Assembly (NCBI GenBank): GCA_963682175.1
Contig: OY821787.1
Span: 10,456,501-10,520,500, forward strand
Length of the DNA: 64,000 nucleotides
Direction of reading: 5' to 3'
Origin: Triglochin maritima
Lineage: Eukaryota; Streptophyta; Magnoliopsida; Alismatales; Juncaginaceae
The position numbers and the translations under genes are program-made. The notes below the pieces were generated by a model, which saw nothing but the letters and a program-made list of their open reading frames with translations, was not told the origin of the DNA and did not search any database. Positions 12,440-24,146 of the stretch are shown here, piece by piece. Every line of letters begins with the position of its first letter. Within the stretch, counting starts at the first letter, position 1.

Positions 12440-13172
12440 CATGAGGATTCATCTTTTGATATCGAACCACCACCACATCCACAAATTCAAAGCACAATAT
12501 TTCAAAGTCAAACTCCTAGTCAGTCTGAGGGACTTGGGGTTTCAATTCACGATCACTTGGTGGAGGATTCGATTCCAATTGAGAATACTGTGGACCAGCT
12601 TGTTTATGAGTCGGCACAGGATTGTGCCCTATCTTCTTGTCCCGTGGCCCTTGAGCAACATGACCTTATTGTTGTACCTCCTAAGGACTCACCTCTGGTG
12701 GAGCAAGAGCTCCCTAGTCCCCTCAATTTCAAACAACCTGATGAGAGTTTGCCTCTCACTATTGTTCCTGATCATCTTGGCAACTACTACATCAAACAAC
12801 TACATTGCTCATGAGGGTATTAGGAGTTCTATGGAGGATACCTTGGGTATGAGACCCACTTTTTGTTCGCTTGGTGTGTCGGACATGCCTAACGAGGTTC
12901 TTGACCTCGTTCCGACGCACCAGCCTGTTGGTTGGAGAGTTTGGATTGACGATCATAACTTCAGTAGCGCAACGGGAGAAACTCTTCTTCCGTTGCCCCT
13001 CATTTCCCAAACTCTTGAGAGGTTCAAGTTCTTTCAGTTTGATCCTTTGAATGAGATGCCTTTGCGTCCAATTCATGAACCTCTCATTTCATCTTGTGCT
13101 CTTTGTGAAGGGGGCTCACGCATGAGTTTCTGGCCCCGCGTGGTGTCATGTGTCCCTTTCCAAGTGCATTGA
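12440..13172 (+). pseudogene. Second coding region of element A, unknown function, frameshifted
   Basis: An acidic, Pro/Ser-rich reading frame (12557-12814 with upstream extension) shifts frame near 12800 into a frame running to 13172. The distal part contains 'VGWRVWIDDHNFSSATGE', which parallels 'IDWRVLFDQQLNPSEATQ' in element B (29082-29561, minus). The two elements therefore share this protein, placed between the Gag/protease region and the 3' non-coding region where autonomous elements carry pol. I do not recognise a domain. It could be a divergent env-position ORF as in Athila, or a remnant left after pol was lost. The open frame 12408-13172 in its 5' half is out of phase with the conserved protein. 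Confidence 0.5.
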
Positions 13173-14744
13173 CCCACTCTTGCGGTTCCCATTTGATGTC
13201 TTTTGACAAATGAAGATGGGAACTTATGTTTGTACATAGTTTTAAAAAAAATACAACTAAAGACTCCTTAAGTGAGCATCGATTGTTGTAGGCTCCAACC
13301 CTTGTGTATTTGGGCTCCATTTCTTTCACGTATTTGTATCCTTTTTTTAGCATCTCACAGGTTTTGAGGGAATTCGGGTTTGTGTCCATCAACATGACCT
13401 TGAACTTCCCTTTGTACTTCATGTTGGTGAGTTCTCTCCTTTTTCATGCATAAATCCATGTAGTATATTGCTCACATTCATTGAGGACAATGCATGAAGT
13501 AGGTGTGGGGGGGTATTTTACGTGTGCACATAGTTGAGTCTTTTTCCTTTGATTTTATTTTCTTTTGTGTGCATTATTAGGGTCATGTTAGTGTGCTGCA
13601 TTTAATATCGATATATCTGCTTGACATGATCCTTGGGTGACTTGTCTTCTTTTGCTTGCCTAGTGTTTTAAATTTTTCACATTTCTTTCAAAATCTTCAT
13701 GTGTTTGCGAAAGAAAATATTTTGTGGTTTTGCGTGTGTTTAGCATGTGCAAAACCGTTGAGAGGCAAAGTACAAAGAAAGCTCCCAAAATTGTCTTGAA
13801 CTTGATGCATTAGGATATCTAGTACAGTGGCTTTAGGATTTATCGAGTCGTTAGGATGCACCCCAGTTTTCCCTTGGGGATGAGTAATCATAGGGTTTCA
13901 GTGCTCAAACATTTAAAGAAGACCACCCTGAACCTAGTGAGTCAATAATTCATGTTTGTTAACTTAAGGACGTTTGTTGTAGTCAAGGACCCTCTAAATC
14001 TTGTTATGAGACATTAAGTGTAGGGGTTTTGGTTCATGTGTAGATAAGAAATAAGTGAGTAGGTGTTATCTTTTCTCGCACGGCTCCTATCACTCGGGAA
14101 AGTAGGTCTGAGGGGACTTTGTGCCTGATGCTTTCGAGTCATCTGACTTGGGATGCGCCGACCGAACTCTCGTTACACGGGTGGTAGGGATTGCCCTATG
14201 TGGAGATTTGGGGAAAGGTGTACGTGATAGTGTAAGTCCTCATGGTCAATGATGCACGAAACATGACCCTGGGAGAATGAAGCTGAAACTAATAAAAAGA
14301 AAAAAAGAAAAAAGAAACAAAAAGAAAATAATGCAAATAAGAACCTTAATGGACTTTACACTTTGTATCACTTGAGGAGGTTGAGGTTGTCCATGTCTTT
14401 CACTTAATTCCTTATTTAGCTTGCACGAATGGTTCATTAGATTAGGTGTGTGGAATGATTACCTATATAGAGTCGGCCCGTAGGATTACCGCGTCCAATG
14501 ATCGACAAAATTTGTCCAACGAGTCGAGTGTCTAGATTGAATAATGCATCTTGTTCGGATTTTGTGGGTATATCCGCTGAAAACCCTCAGGAGACAACAC
14601 TCCTCCTCCTTGGCAACAAGGAGGTTTAACGGCTTGTTGCACGTGCTAACTGCAACCGTGATTCCTACGAACGTGAGTTAGGATTTCTTGTTTCTCGTTT
14701 GTTTTTCTCTTTCTTTTTTTCTCTACGAACGTGAGTTAGGATTT
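13173..14744 (+). other. 3' non-coding region of element A
   Basis: No coding capacity seen. It shares long similarity with 27412-28900 (minus) and 55174-55955 (minus). A G-run 'gtgtgggggggta' at about 13504-13516 resembles a polypurine tract but lies 1.2 kb before the LTR. The true tract next to the LTR, visible in element B, is missing here. The segment 'acgaacgtgagttaggattt' appears twice (about 14670 and 14725), the second copy abutting the truncated LTR. Confidence 0.6.
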
Positions 14745-16226
14745 TGACGAGTTCTATGTTTGAATTTAAGAAATAAAGAGGTTTGAAGAGAAGAGCCATG
14801 AAAGGACCCAAAAGCAGGAAAAAGACTTAATTGTGAGACCTGGGGACTGCGATGAAAGAGAGAAGGACCTGAACGTATGACCGAAGGACCTAAGAGAAAA
14901 AAAAAACTCCACACCATCATGGGGAGTATTTTGGCAATTCGATTCGGGTCGGAGCTCCAAAAAACAGAGTAGATGCATCCAAGACCAAGAAATACTTCAA
15001 GCAAAGCCCAGCACGAAATCCAAATGGATCTGGAGCTTATAGGCCGCCAATTGGTGGTCTGGGACCGCCAATTGGCGGTCCAGATAGCTCTGGATCTGCT
15101 AAGATTTGTGGAGCACGTGGATTTGTGTATGCTTACTCTATTTTTGGTATTTGTTTAGTCCCACATTGGGGGATTGTACCGGATTAGCTTTTTCCATGCC
15201 TATAAATAGAACTCTTCACCTTCCATTGTAACCACTCATTGCTTGGTGGTATTCTCTCTACTAAGGAGTGAGCCTTGAAGCAAAAACTCAAGGTGGAGAA
15301 GAATGCTACCTTCAATGTGAGTCATTGTTAATAAAATAATTGTTCTAGTTTCTTTTAATCTTGTCTTTTAATTTGTGCATGTTTTTTTAGTCTTTCCTTT
15401 CCTTTTAAGTTTATTTAGTATTTCTTGCTTGCTTAGTGTAGTTTCATTTCAGTGTTATGCTTCATTTTGTTAATATAGTTAGTGTAATGAGTAGTGTGTA
15501 GTTCCATCCCCATTTGGGGGTGGAGAAATATGTGATATGATCATGTAGTGTATTAAGTGTGTGTTATCTTATTCCCTTGAGCTTTATATGATTTCCATAA
15601 CCATCTAATGGGTTTTCACTCTTATCTTTTATATGCTAATGTTGTTGAATGAAGCTTAGCTTATGCTTTGATTAGTAGACCTATTTTATGGGGAATGATA
15701 AGGTTAGGATATGGATGGAATTAATATTGGAAACACAATTTGTAGTGTATGTACTCTTGTTGCCTTTACCTTAGTTAATGTCTTGTATGTTTTAATGATA
15801 TTGGGTTATCTTAATTCATGTGGAGGCGTAGTAGGGTCTAGTCTTTATACATGAGTTCATTTAGCTTCATTCCAATTATTGTCTTGTATGTTTTAATGAT
15901 GTAGTCTTATCTTAATTCATGTGGAGGCAAAGTTGGATGTAGTTTTATGATTTCATGCACTACATGCTGTGAGGAGTTTAATTGAACACACACACATCTT
16001 TATATTCACATTATTTCTTTACCCCCTATGGGGTTTAGTTTTTTATTGCTTATCTTTCATTTCCTTTTGCATTCCAGTGTAGTTTAGTGTAATCAATCTT
16101 TCTCTCCATTTTTTACAACTCGCCTTCGCACAAACCAAATGTCGACACACCTCCCAGTGGCCGACTCGTATTTGCCACCGCTTCAACACGGCCGTGCACT
16201 TGCGGTTTAAATAAAACGACCAATCA
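14745..16226 (+). repeat. 3' LTR of element A, 5'-truncated
   Basis: Corresponds to 9048-10554 of the 5' LTR. The first 69 bp of the LTR and the adjacent polypurine tract are gone. The exact palindrome GACCGCCAATTGGCGGTC lies at 15063-15080, with a variant at 15042-15059. It ends CAATCA followed by CTAAC. Confidence 0.85.
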
Positions 16227-16231
16227 CTAAC

Positions 16232-16909
16232 TAAAAAGAAATATTTTAGTTACACGACACACTAGAAAGTGGCATCCTCTCCACATTGAGTTTTGCTTCA
16301 AAGACTTACTCCGAGTAGAGAGAATGACCATCAAGCAATGGGTAGGTTACAAATGAGGAAGAAGAGTTCTATTTATAGACATGAAAACGACAACTGGGGA
16401 CGATCCCCCGGTGTAGGACTAATGAAACATTCCCAGAACAAATATAAACACATAACCCATATCCGCACGAAATTGTCATCTTCTGACCCTTTTTATCCGC
16501 CATTGGCGGATATTTTGGGTCAAATGCGACCCAATTTCGCACGTCTACTTAAATACTTCAATTCTTCAAGCGGAGTGTGTCTTGGTCAGACATTTGAGTC
16601 TGCGTCTAAATGTAATTGTCAAAATACTCCTAATGATAGTGTTAAATTTCTCAGTTTGCTATTTGATCGCTCCGGACTTACGTCCAGGTCCTTCCCTCTT
16701 GCTAATGGGTCCTTGTGTATGACAAACATGTTCATTTTGTTTCATTTAAGTTTTTCTTTTTCTTACGTTTCAGTCTTTTTTCTCTTCCATTTTCTTCTTT
16801 GTTACCTAATACCTGAAATATAATAATAAACACTCAACTAACATAATATTGGGGTAAAATAAAAGAAATATAATTTGAGTACGAGGTATGATATATATGC
16901 TACTATTCA
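16232..16909 (-). mobile_element. Athila/Tat-like LTR, second half
   Basis: Continuation of 8204-8978 after element A and its target duplication. It starts 'taaaaagaaat' and matches 6945-7595. The end is near 16909 (ATTCA), less canonical than its relatives. The 176-residue open frame at 16293-16823 is an accidental opening in the U3 region, not a gene. Confidence 0.7.
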
Positions 16910-17910
16910 GTAGGTTGTTCACTCACCATGTTGAAAACATGAGACATGAAGAATGAACGACCACTAATTATAAAAAAGAGTGCATGCAAGGAATAGTTCG
17001 TATCAATCACTATGTATACCATCCTATATTAATTCCATGATATATATACATTTAATTAATTTGGCCTCTACGTCAATCGTGACAAGTAAATCTGAGTATC
17101 ACCTTATCATTATACTAATGCATGCATGTATGTATCGACATGCAACCATGGGCAATGGATGTTTAATGCCTAACATGAACGTGTCAAACAAGATGCACTG
17201 GTCATGAGAGTGGGGAAAATAACGTGTAGCATGGTGGTCCAACGACTTGTGCACATGCACATGCAACCCACTAGATGAAGACAACTAATGTTGAGGTAAG
17301 CAGCCTAGGGTAAAATAATACAATATTATAAGTTAATCTATGTTGCTTTCATGAAATGTAATTATCTATTATTGAAGGCATTTTATTCAATCATGTATAT
17401 AGATAGTGTGATTATCACCTAATCAATAATCAATGTATGCACACCAGTACATGAGAAAGAATGACAAGTTATACCAACTCACCCAATTATATTACACTAA
17501 CGAGTGCTATGCTTATTACCACACGTGAGCCTCATGCTACCGTGCATACAATAAAGATGGACACAATCCTAAGCAATGTTTCTCATTAAACCATACATGA
17601 GTGAATAAAGCATGTACACGTCATTCATCTAGTGCCCTACCAGGATGCTAAGGATCAAGAGTTATCACAAATCATGGGGTATGCAAGGTGTGAATCTAAT
17701 ATGGCATGAGTCAAAGCATGATCTCGCACAACACTTATAAATGTAATCACACACGAGTATGTGGTCCACCCTACCACCCACCACGACCAGCACAAGGCCG
17801 ACTTCCACGGTCGAGACCACCAAACCGCCCGAGCACTCCGGCCCACGAAGCCCATCGCTAGCCACCGGAGTACTCACACACCCATCACCAGCCGGCATAC
17901 CTCAAACGCT
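16910..17910. other. No gene recognised
   Basis: AT-rich to about 17640, then a more GC-rich stretch (17755-17910). Short open frames on both strands overlap each other and show no family signature. The sequence continues after the hAT element at 19223, so this is the insertion host. Confidence 0.4.
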
Positions 17911-17918
17911 CTCATCGG

Positions 17919-19214
17919 CAAGGGCGGATCCAGGAAATTTTGATAGGAGGGGCAATTTTTTTCCACGACAGCCGAAATAAATGATTAATAAACTCAAATG
18001 TTTAACATAAAAAACACACATAAAAGTCATAAGAAGATCATTAAGCTCTTGTAATTGGGTATCAATCACTACATAAAAATGTCATTCTTGAAGTAATGAA
18101 GATATGTAATCGATCGATGTCCACGTTTACTTCTACTTGAACTTGTGAAGAAAGTCTCAATAAATCTTTCCATCCTAAATCCTAAAATCAAAATGTTAAA
18201 TTGCATTATCATAAGATTTAATGCAATTGGAAGATGTGAAGTCTCAAATCTCAAACTCAATCTTCCATCAATTTGACTTCTGGTTTAGGTACTACTTGGC
18301 TAGTTAAATAGTAAAGACATTACATAGATGAAAATAGTATAAACATAAAACTAGAGACGAACCTCCCTTGGGCCCATGGGACCCCCTTTGAAGAAAAAAA
18401 TATTACTATTAAGGGGGTTTTTAAATATTGAGAACCCAAAATTAACACCTCAAATCACACAAACCCTCGTCTTCTCGAACCTTCCTGTAGTCCAAAATGG
18501 ATTCTAAAATTTTGTAAAAATAATTGTAAAAATGAATTAAATAATAGTCCAATATTTTATGTTTCCTTAGAATTGGATTCTAAAAATAATTGTAAAAATA
18601 TATTGAAGAAATAAATTAAAAAGTTGTAGGTGGAAATTACAACAGATATGATGTGGTTTTGTGTATTGTCTACTTTTGGTGTTTTGCCTACTTTCTGTTC
18701 CATTTTTGTTTCATTTGGATTGCATGATTAACTTGTTGTTTTTATTTTTTTGTGAAATTTAACTTTCACCACGGAAAGATATTTCAAAAGAAAGAAAAAC
18801 TATTGAATTGTCTGAAACAATATTATTTGATGAAGTGAAAAAAAGAGTCTAATAATTGTGTGAACAAAAATCCATATGAGTATCATTCGAAGGGAAATGT
18901 TGTAATCAAGCTTTATATATTAATATATCTTTGTTGGATTTTATGATTATATATTTTGAGTTAATCTTCATATTTCGGGATCTCCGTTGAAAATTCTTGG
19001 GATCCGTCAGTGCATAAAACACCTAACATTTAATTTCTACATGGATATAATCGTGAATTTTAAAACACCTTACATTACATGATCAAAATCATGAATTTTT
19101 AAAGTAATTTACATGGACATATATATCTATCAAATAAATATATTATAGGATTTTTTTTTTAAATTTCATGGGGGCAATTCCCCCCTCCCCCCCCATAAGG
19201 TGTGTCGGCCCCTG
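17919..19214. mobile_element. Non-autonomous hAT-type DNA transposon, 1.3 kb
   Basis: Ends CAAGGGCGGATCCA (17919) and, inverted, CAGGGGCCGACACA (19214): imperfect terminal inverted repeats starting CA[A/G]GGGC as in many plant hAT elements. Flanking octamers CTCATCGG (17911-17918) and CTCGTCGG (19215-19222) match at 7 of 8, the target-duplication length of hAT. The subterminal 'aggaggggcaatttt' at 17944 has a counterpart 'ggggcaattcccccc' at 19170. No transposase reading frame is present. Confidence 0.8.
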
Positions 19215-19222
19215 CTCGTCGG

Positions 19223-20439
19223 AGTTCTTATCCGTGTGCCTCAGTCGACACTCACATTCAAACTCGGATAAACACCTCCGCCCGATCACACATGAAGAAG
19301 TAAGAAGAGGATGCAGGGATGGTGGAGTTTGCAAGACAAACGATGAAGTGACGAGTGGAATGGGAATGAGGTGGGAATAATGGAGAATAAAGTGAGGAGG
19401 CCCACTCCCCACCATGTCAATTATGGAACACACCTCCACAACCCTCTTCACAAGCACGTGCACACACACTAGCTGTAAGATAGGATTAGACAATTAGGTT
19501 GGGTTTAGTTTTGAATAAAATAGGAAGTGGTTCTTACAGCCTTTCACTTCAATGTTAAAGTCGTTGACTTTTCTATTTGATTTTAAGGTCTTAATCATGT
19601 AAATTTTTATGATCTAATAAATATAATCTTAATCACAATACAATTAGGTGAAACACATTTCATACATTGCACGCATACTTGTATTGTGCATATTCTTATT
19701 TAAGTGGATGATCAAGACTTAATTAAGAAGAAAGGGGATTCGAGTGAATATAGATAATCAAACTTTTCAAGAAATGTAATTTTACGGATTTTTTTTAAAT
19801 AATCATTGAAAAAATGACAAAATATAAGACTCGAAAACTTATTTCGTCAAATATAAGGACTGAAAACGGCATCTCAACTATTGTTCTCATACAACATAAA
19901 ACAACACTAGGAGTGTCATTTTCATCAAACACACCAAATGAAAATGATGTTTAGGGTAACATTTTATTTAAACAAAAAACATCACCATTACCATTTTTGA
20001 CGTTTTGTCCTATACAAGATATAAATCCACTAGCAAGTCAAGTCTAAATTAGAACATATGTCATCTCGAAAGATGGAAAGACATGGTTAAATGAAAATGG
20101 AAAATTGTAGTTAAAAGAGAAATTGTTTCACGATGTGAAGTCCTAATATGAAGTTGATAGAAAGTCCTTAACAATTGTTGATATATGGAGAGGATGAGTC
20201 GACATCCAAAAAGAAAGATTCATATCTTCAGTTGAGTAAATAATGAAAAAAAAAACCCACAATCTTTGTATTTTTGTTAGTTAAGTCTTTTCATCGAACG
20301 GAGACGGAGTTATCTAAGGGCTTGTTTTGATACTTTACGGTTAAATGGTTTTTAATAATGTCTTGATAAACAAGATTTTCAAACTTTTAAATGGTGTAAG
20401 AATCATCCTGCTAATGACGTCTTTGATTGATTGATGTTG
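19223..20439. other. No gene recognised
   Basis: Continuation of the hAT insertion host to about 19500, then AT-rich DNA without reading frames of interest or repeats that I can pair elsewhere in the window. Confidence 0.4.
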
Positions 20440-22500
20440 CACTTTATAAAGCTGACATAAAAACGAAAATTGTGATGCCAATATCCTTTTTGCCAACACC
20501 CAATGGTCGTTGTAATTTCTTTTTGTTTCTTCGTCATCGAAGGAATTTCAATTGGAACTACAAACACCGAGGTCTCTAACTTGCAATTTGCTGATGACAC
20601 TGTATTCTTTCTAAAATCAGAATTTGATAATGTCATTAATATCAAATGAATACTTGCAATATTTGAGACCATGTCGGGTCTTACAATAAACTATGGGAAA
20701 TCTTTCTTAAGCGCGCCGGATCAACATGACCACTAGGGATGTCAACGGATCGGATACAGATCGGATGCAAGTATATCTATATTCGTATCTGCATGAAATA
20801 TATAGATACGGATACGGATTGTTTGCGGATACGAGAAGTCTATATCTGTTCAGATATTTGACGGATTCGGAGCGGATACGGGTAATATCATCATCCGTAA
20901 ACATAATTCTTCACCTTGTAATATTTTCATCCGATAACTTTTCATTTTCACCTTATAGTAAATTCGTATACATTTATAACTTTATTTGGTTTCAATATTA
21001 ATTTACTTTATCTTAACTTCTAACTCCATATTCTGAAAATAATAATATTCAATGCTTGAATAAATGTGATCAGTAGATGTAGTTTTATTTGAATAAATAA
21101 ATTTAAAACAACGTATTCGAAATATAATCACACAATGTTGAAATATGAATACTTCTATGTATAATAATGTATTGTATAAGTATATGATACAAATATGTAT
21201 ATGTATGTTGAAATAGAGATATGTAGTTCCGAAACGTATATTATTCGGATCGGATACAACAATATTCATTTTCACCCCTCAATTTGATGGATATTCTATC
21301 CTGAATACGAACACGGATTTCGGATATAATGTTTTCCAAATTAAGTTACAATTAATTACCAACTAGGTACAAATTATAAAAGTTTAATAAATATATACAT
21401 ATTTATGTTATGTATGATATTGAGCAAATATGGATACATATACGAATATGAATACAGATCTTATAATACAAATATTCAATTTCGGATCGGATGTTATTCG
21501 GATTAGATATATCAATATCCATATTCGCTCCGTGAGTTCCTGGATATCAAGTTTCAGATACGAATATGATTTTACGGATGACGGATTCTCAGATAAAATG
21601 AATACGGACGCGAACAGATTCTCGAATTTCAGACAACCACTGACACCCCTAATGACCACTAGTAGCGTGATGAATTTAGAGCTTTCCTTATATGTCAAGA
21701 AAGTAGTTTTCCCTTAACCTGCCTAGGTATCCTAGTCTCAACTAAAAGAAACCCGGCTACTTAGTGGCAACCGATCATTACAAAAATGGGGGAAAATGTG
21801 GGAAGTTGGAAAACTAAGCCACTTTGTCTATGGTGTCGTATGACTATGATTAACGTGGTCATCACCCCTATCACTACATACCAGATAGGATTAAGAATGT
21901 CTCGATAGGCATCACAGAAGAAATGGATACAATTCGTAGGAACATTCTGTTGAACAACTCAATGGAATATGGGCAGCTCAAGAACTTGATAATTTTGAAA
22001 TAAGTTTGCCGGCCCAAAATGTTCTGACGCCTTGGAATATTGAATCTACAAATTCATGGCCTGAGCCTACAAGTAAAGACACTGTGGGAAACCTTATCAG
22101 GTCACCAAAGTATGTCCCAAAAATTAATCTCTGCAAAATGTAGAGAAAGAAACGAAAATTTAGCTATACTTGTTATCTCCTTTTGTTCAAAAAAACTTAA
22201 TTATTGAATGGATCCCAACTTTGTGCAGACAAAGTGACGTTCACACGAGGGATGGACGAAACACCTTATTTTGGCTTGATAACTGGCATGATGGTCAATA
22301 TCTCCATGAAGAGTGGGTGGAATCTTTGAAATTGCAAAGCATAAGCACATTTATGTTGCTAAATTCTCGGAAGACAATCCCTTTCAACCACAATTGTTTG
22401 AGAAAAGATTTTACCATACGATTACCTCTGTCCTAGCTAGATGCTACACCTTAACCAAGTCAATTTGATGTCTGATTAAGATGTTCGCAAGTGAAAATAT
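20440..22500 (+). pseudogene. LINE (L1-type) reverse transcriptase relic, split by a hAT element
   Basis: The frame before the insertion reads ...SNLQFADDTVFFLKSEFDN.., the catalytic FADD motif (20587-20598) of plant non-LTR reverse transcriptase, followed by 'MSGLTINYGKS', typical of the next conserved block. After the inserted element (20734-21651) the protein continues in pieces: 'PITTYQIGLRMS' near 21870, and near 22240 'RDGRNTLFWLDNWHDGQ', the pre-C-terminal segment of plant L1 ORF2. Several stops and frameshifts make it dead. ORF1, the endonuclease domain and the poly(A) tail are not seen. In life this enzyme would copy element RNA at nicked chromosomal DNA. Ends are approximate. Confidence 0.75.
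20734..21651. mobile_element. Non-autonomous hAT-type element, 0.9 kb, inside the LINE
   Basis: Terminal inverted repeats TAGGGATGTCA (20734) and, inverted, TAGGGGTGTCA (21651). A perfect 8-bp target duplication ATGACCAC lies at 20726-20733 and 21652-21659. The interior is rich in 'cggatacggat'/'gatatgaatat' units near both ends, the subterminal repeats common in this hAT group. No transposase. Joining across it restores similarity of the flanks to one LINE protein. Confidence 0.85.
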
Positions 22501-22993
22501 TACAAACTTGGCCGTTTCATTTGCAAAGGCTTTAATTTACAAGTTTATTATTGATCAACATCGACCCAAACTGCCCATTTGACAAATTGGTCAAATCACG
22601 AGTCAATAAACCACTTATTTTACGATTGTAACTTTGCATCCTCCTTTTGGGACAGCACTTCCTTTTTTGACTAAGGTCATCTGCTTTGGATCTATTAACG
22701 ACATTCAGTATTTTGGAACTTTGATTTATTTTTTTTGGAATTATCCACGTTACTATCAACCCCATTTTAAATCTCACACATCCTAAATGGAACTAGGATT
22801 TTCAAATGTGGATTTTGGATTTTTTTTCTTAACCTCCAAAAAATTTAATATTTAAGGTGTAGTTCTGATTCACTAAAACTCTAGCATTAGAGAAAAGCTA
22901 CAATTGGTAATTACCATCTTGATTCTGGTACAAAGTCCGAAACATTAAAAGCTAAAAGTCAACCCTTGTAACATTATTTGGGACACCCACTAC
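22501..22993. other. No gene recognised
   Basis: Weak LINE-like coding traces may persist to about 22750. After that only AT-rich DNA is seen. Confidence 0.35.
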
Positions 22994-23163
22994 TAGATGT
23001 GGGTGTCGGGCCGGGCCGAGTTGGCCGTTTTGGGCCCATGGACTGGGCCGGAAGAAAATAAACAGGTCGGGACCAACCTCCCTGAAACAGGTCAGGCCAG
23101 AGCCCGACCTGTTTACCTTTTAGGGCTGTGGGCTCGGGCTAGGCGAGAAAAAAAGTTCTTTTT
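22994..23163. mobile_element. GC-rich hAT-like terminus, one end only
   Basis: Contains 'gggtgtcgggccgggccgag' and later 'cgacctgttt', a composition and start typical of a common plant hAT/MITE group (GGGTGTC followed by GGGCCGGGC). A matching opposite end was not found, so it is either a fragment or a diverged copy. The SINE at 23176 follows directly. Confidence 0.4.
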
Positions 23164-23175
23164 AAATAGATAAAA

Positions 23176-23336
23176 GATGTTCCCAGTGGAGTAATGGATT
23201 GGTTAGAGGTGAGTGCGTGAAAACGCAGGTTCGAAACTCCACTCCGCATGTCAAATGGTGTCTACCACCTCCAGTTTAGAACCGCAGCTCGTCTAACCTA
23301 AGTGGGGGTAGGTGCCGGGGAATACTGGATCATAAA
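23176..23336 (+). mobile_element. tRNA-derived SINE
   Basis: 161 bp. The 5' part looks like a tRNA gene: an A-box-like 'tggattggttagagg' near 23198 and a B-box GGTTCGAAACTCC near 23230, the internal RNA polymerase III promoter. The 3' part is unrelated to tRNA and ends in an A-rich tail. A perfect 12-bp direct repeat AAATAGATAAAA flanks it (23164-23175 and 23337-23348), the mark of LINE-driven insertion. Not a tRNA gene: the cloverleaf arms after the B box do not close. Confidence 0.8.
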
Positions 23337-23586
23337 AAATAGATAAAAAGTTGGCACATAGGGCATTTTAGGTCGTCGTAAGAGATTGTTGATGTATGTT
23401 CTAATTCCACAATTAAAAAAAAATTAAAAAAGAAATTATTTTGTAGTAAAATTATTTTAATTTTTTTCAAATTAGACCTCTATTAAACATATTTTCCAAA
23501 CTAGACCCGCTATCATCACGTTGATACGTGGTGGTGGCGAGTCTTTTTCTAGTGTATACATAACTCAAACACCCAAAATAGGGTAT

Positions 23587-24146
23587 TGATTAGTAGCATA
23601 TCATACATTGCATTCATGCTATATATCCTTTATTTTACCCCATATTTGTGTTACTCGAGTGTTTATTTGATGTGTTTTAGGGCTTAGGCAATAAAGAAAA
23701 GAAATAAAGAGAAAAAAATCAAAATGCGAGAAAAAAGATTGATCGGTGACACTTATGGACCTATCTGCGAGAGGAAAGGACCTAGATATAAGCGAAAAAG
23801 ACCAATTAGCAAATTGAGAAACTTCACATCATCATGAGTATTTTGGCAATTAGATTCTGTCTTAGGCACAAACAACTGATCCGGGTGACTCTGACGTGGA
23901 CAATTGAAGCACTAAAGATGCCAACCAAAAATGCGTTGAATCCGACCAAAAGTGACTGTCAATTGGCAGTGTAGTTGGGTCATGATCCGACCCAGCTTCT
24001 CGTGGTTGTGTATTATGTTGTTTTTATGCATTTGTAGAAGTTTCATTAGTCCCACATCGGGGAATTATCCCAGTTGCCTTTTTCATGTCTATAAATAGAA
24101 CTACTCTGCCTCCTTTCTAATCCACCCATTACTTGGTGGTCATTCT
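23587..24146 (+). mobile_element. Athila/Tat-like solo LTR, first part
   Basis: Starts TGATTAG at 23587, preceded by GGTAT (23582-23586). It continues at 39820 after the Sirevirus-like insertion. Similar to 9000-9570 and, at its start, to the LTR at 6178-7595. A palindrome relic 'ctgtcaattggcag' is at about 23956. The pair of parts makes one LTR of about 1.4 kb with no internal region, hence a solo LTR. Confidence 0.8.

Larger units (their letters stand above)
8979..16226 (+). mobile_element. Ty3-type (Athila/Tat-like) non-autonomous retrotransposon A, complete ends
   Basis: Terminal inverted hexamers TGATTG (8979) and CAATCA (16226) are bracketed by a perfect 5-bp target duplication CTAAC (8974-8978 and 16227-16231). 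The uninterrupted site is visible in the related LTR near 6930. Order: 5' LTR, primer binding site, long leader, broken gag-like and second coding regions, 1.2 kb of 3' non-coding DNA, damaged 3' LTR. No reverse transcriptase, RNase H or integrase motif is present in any frame I could read, so the element needed proteins from another copy. Confidence 0.85.

Noticed and set aside
12408..13172. 254-residue open frame as an intact gene
   Set aside because: Its first two thirds are out of phase with the protein conserved in element B; only the last part is the element's own frame.
13504..13516. G-run as the polypurine tract of element A
   Set aside because: It is 1.2 kb from the LTR and element B has both this run and a proper tract next to its LTR; it may be a secondary tract at most.
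16293..16823. 176-residue open frame as a gene
   Set aside because: It is LTR U3 sequence with frameshifted equivalents in five other LTRs of the window.
17655..17943. Overlapping GC-rich frames as a gene exon
   Set aside because: Frames on both strands are equally open, no domain is recognisable, and the hAT insertion interrupts them; left as unclassified.
23176..23260. A nuclear tRNA gene
   Set aside because: A- and B-box-like motifs exist but the cloverleaf does not close and flanking direct repeats mark a SINE.
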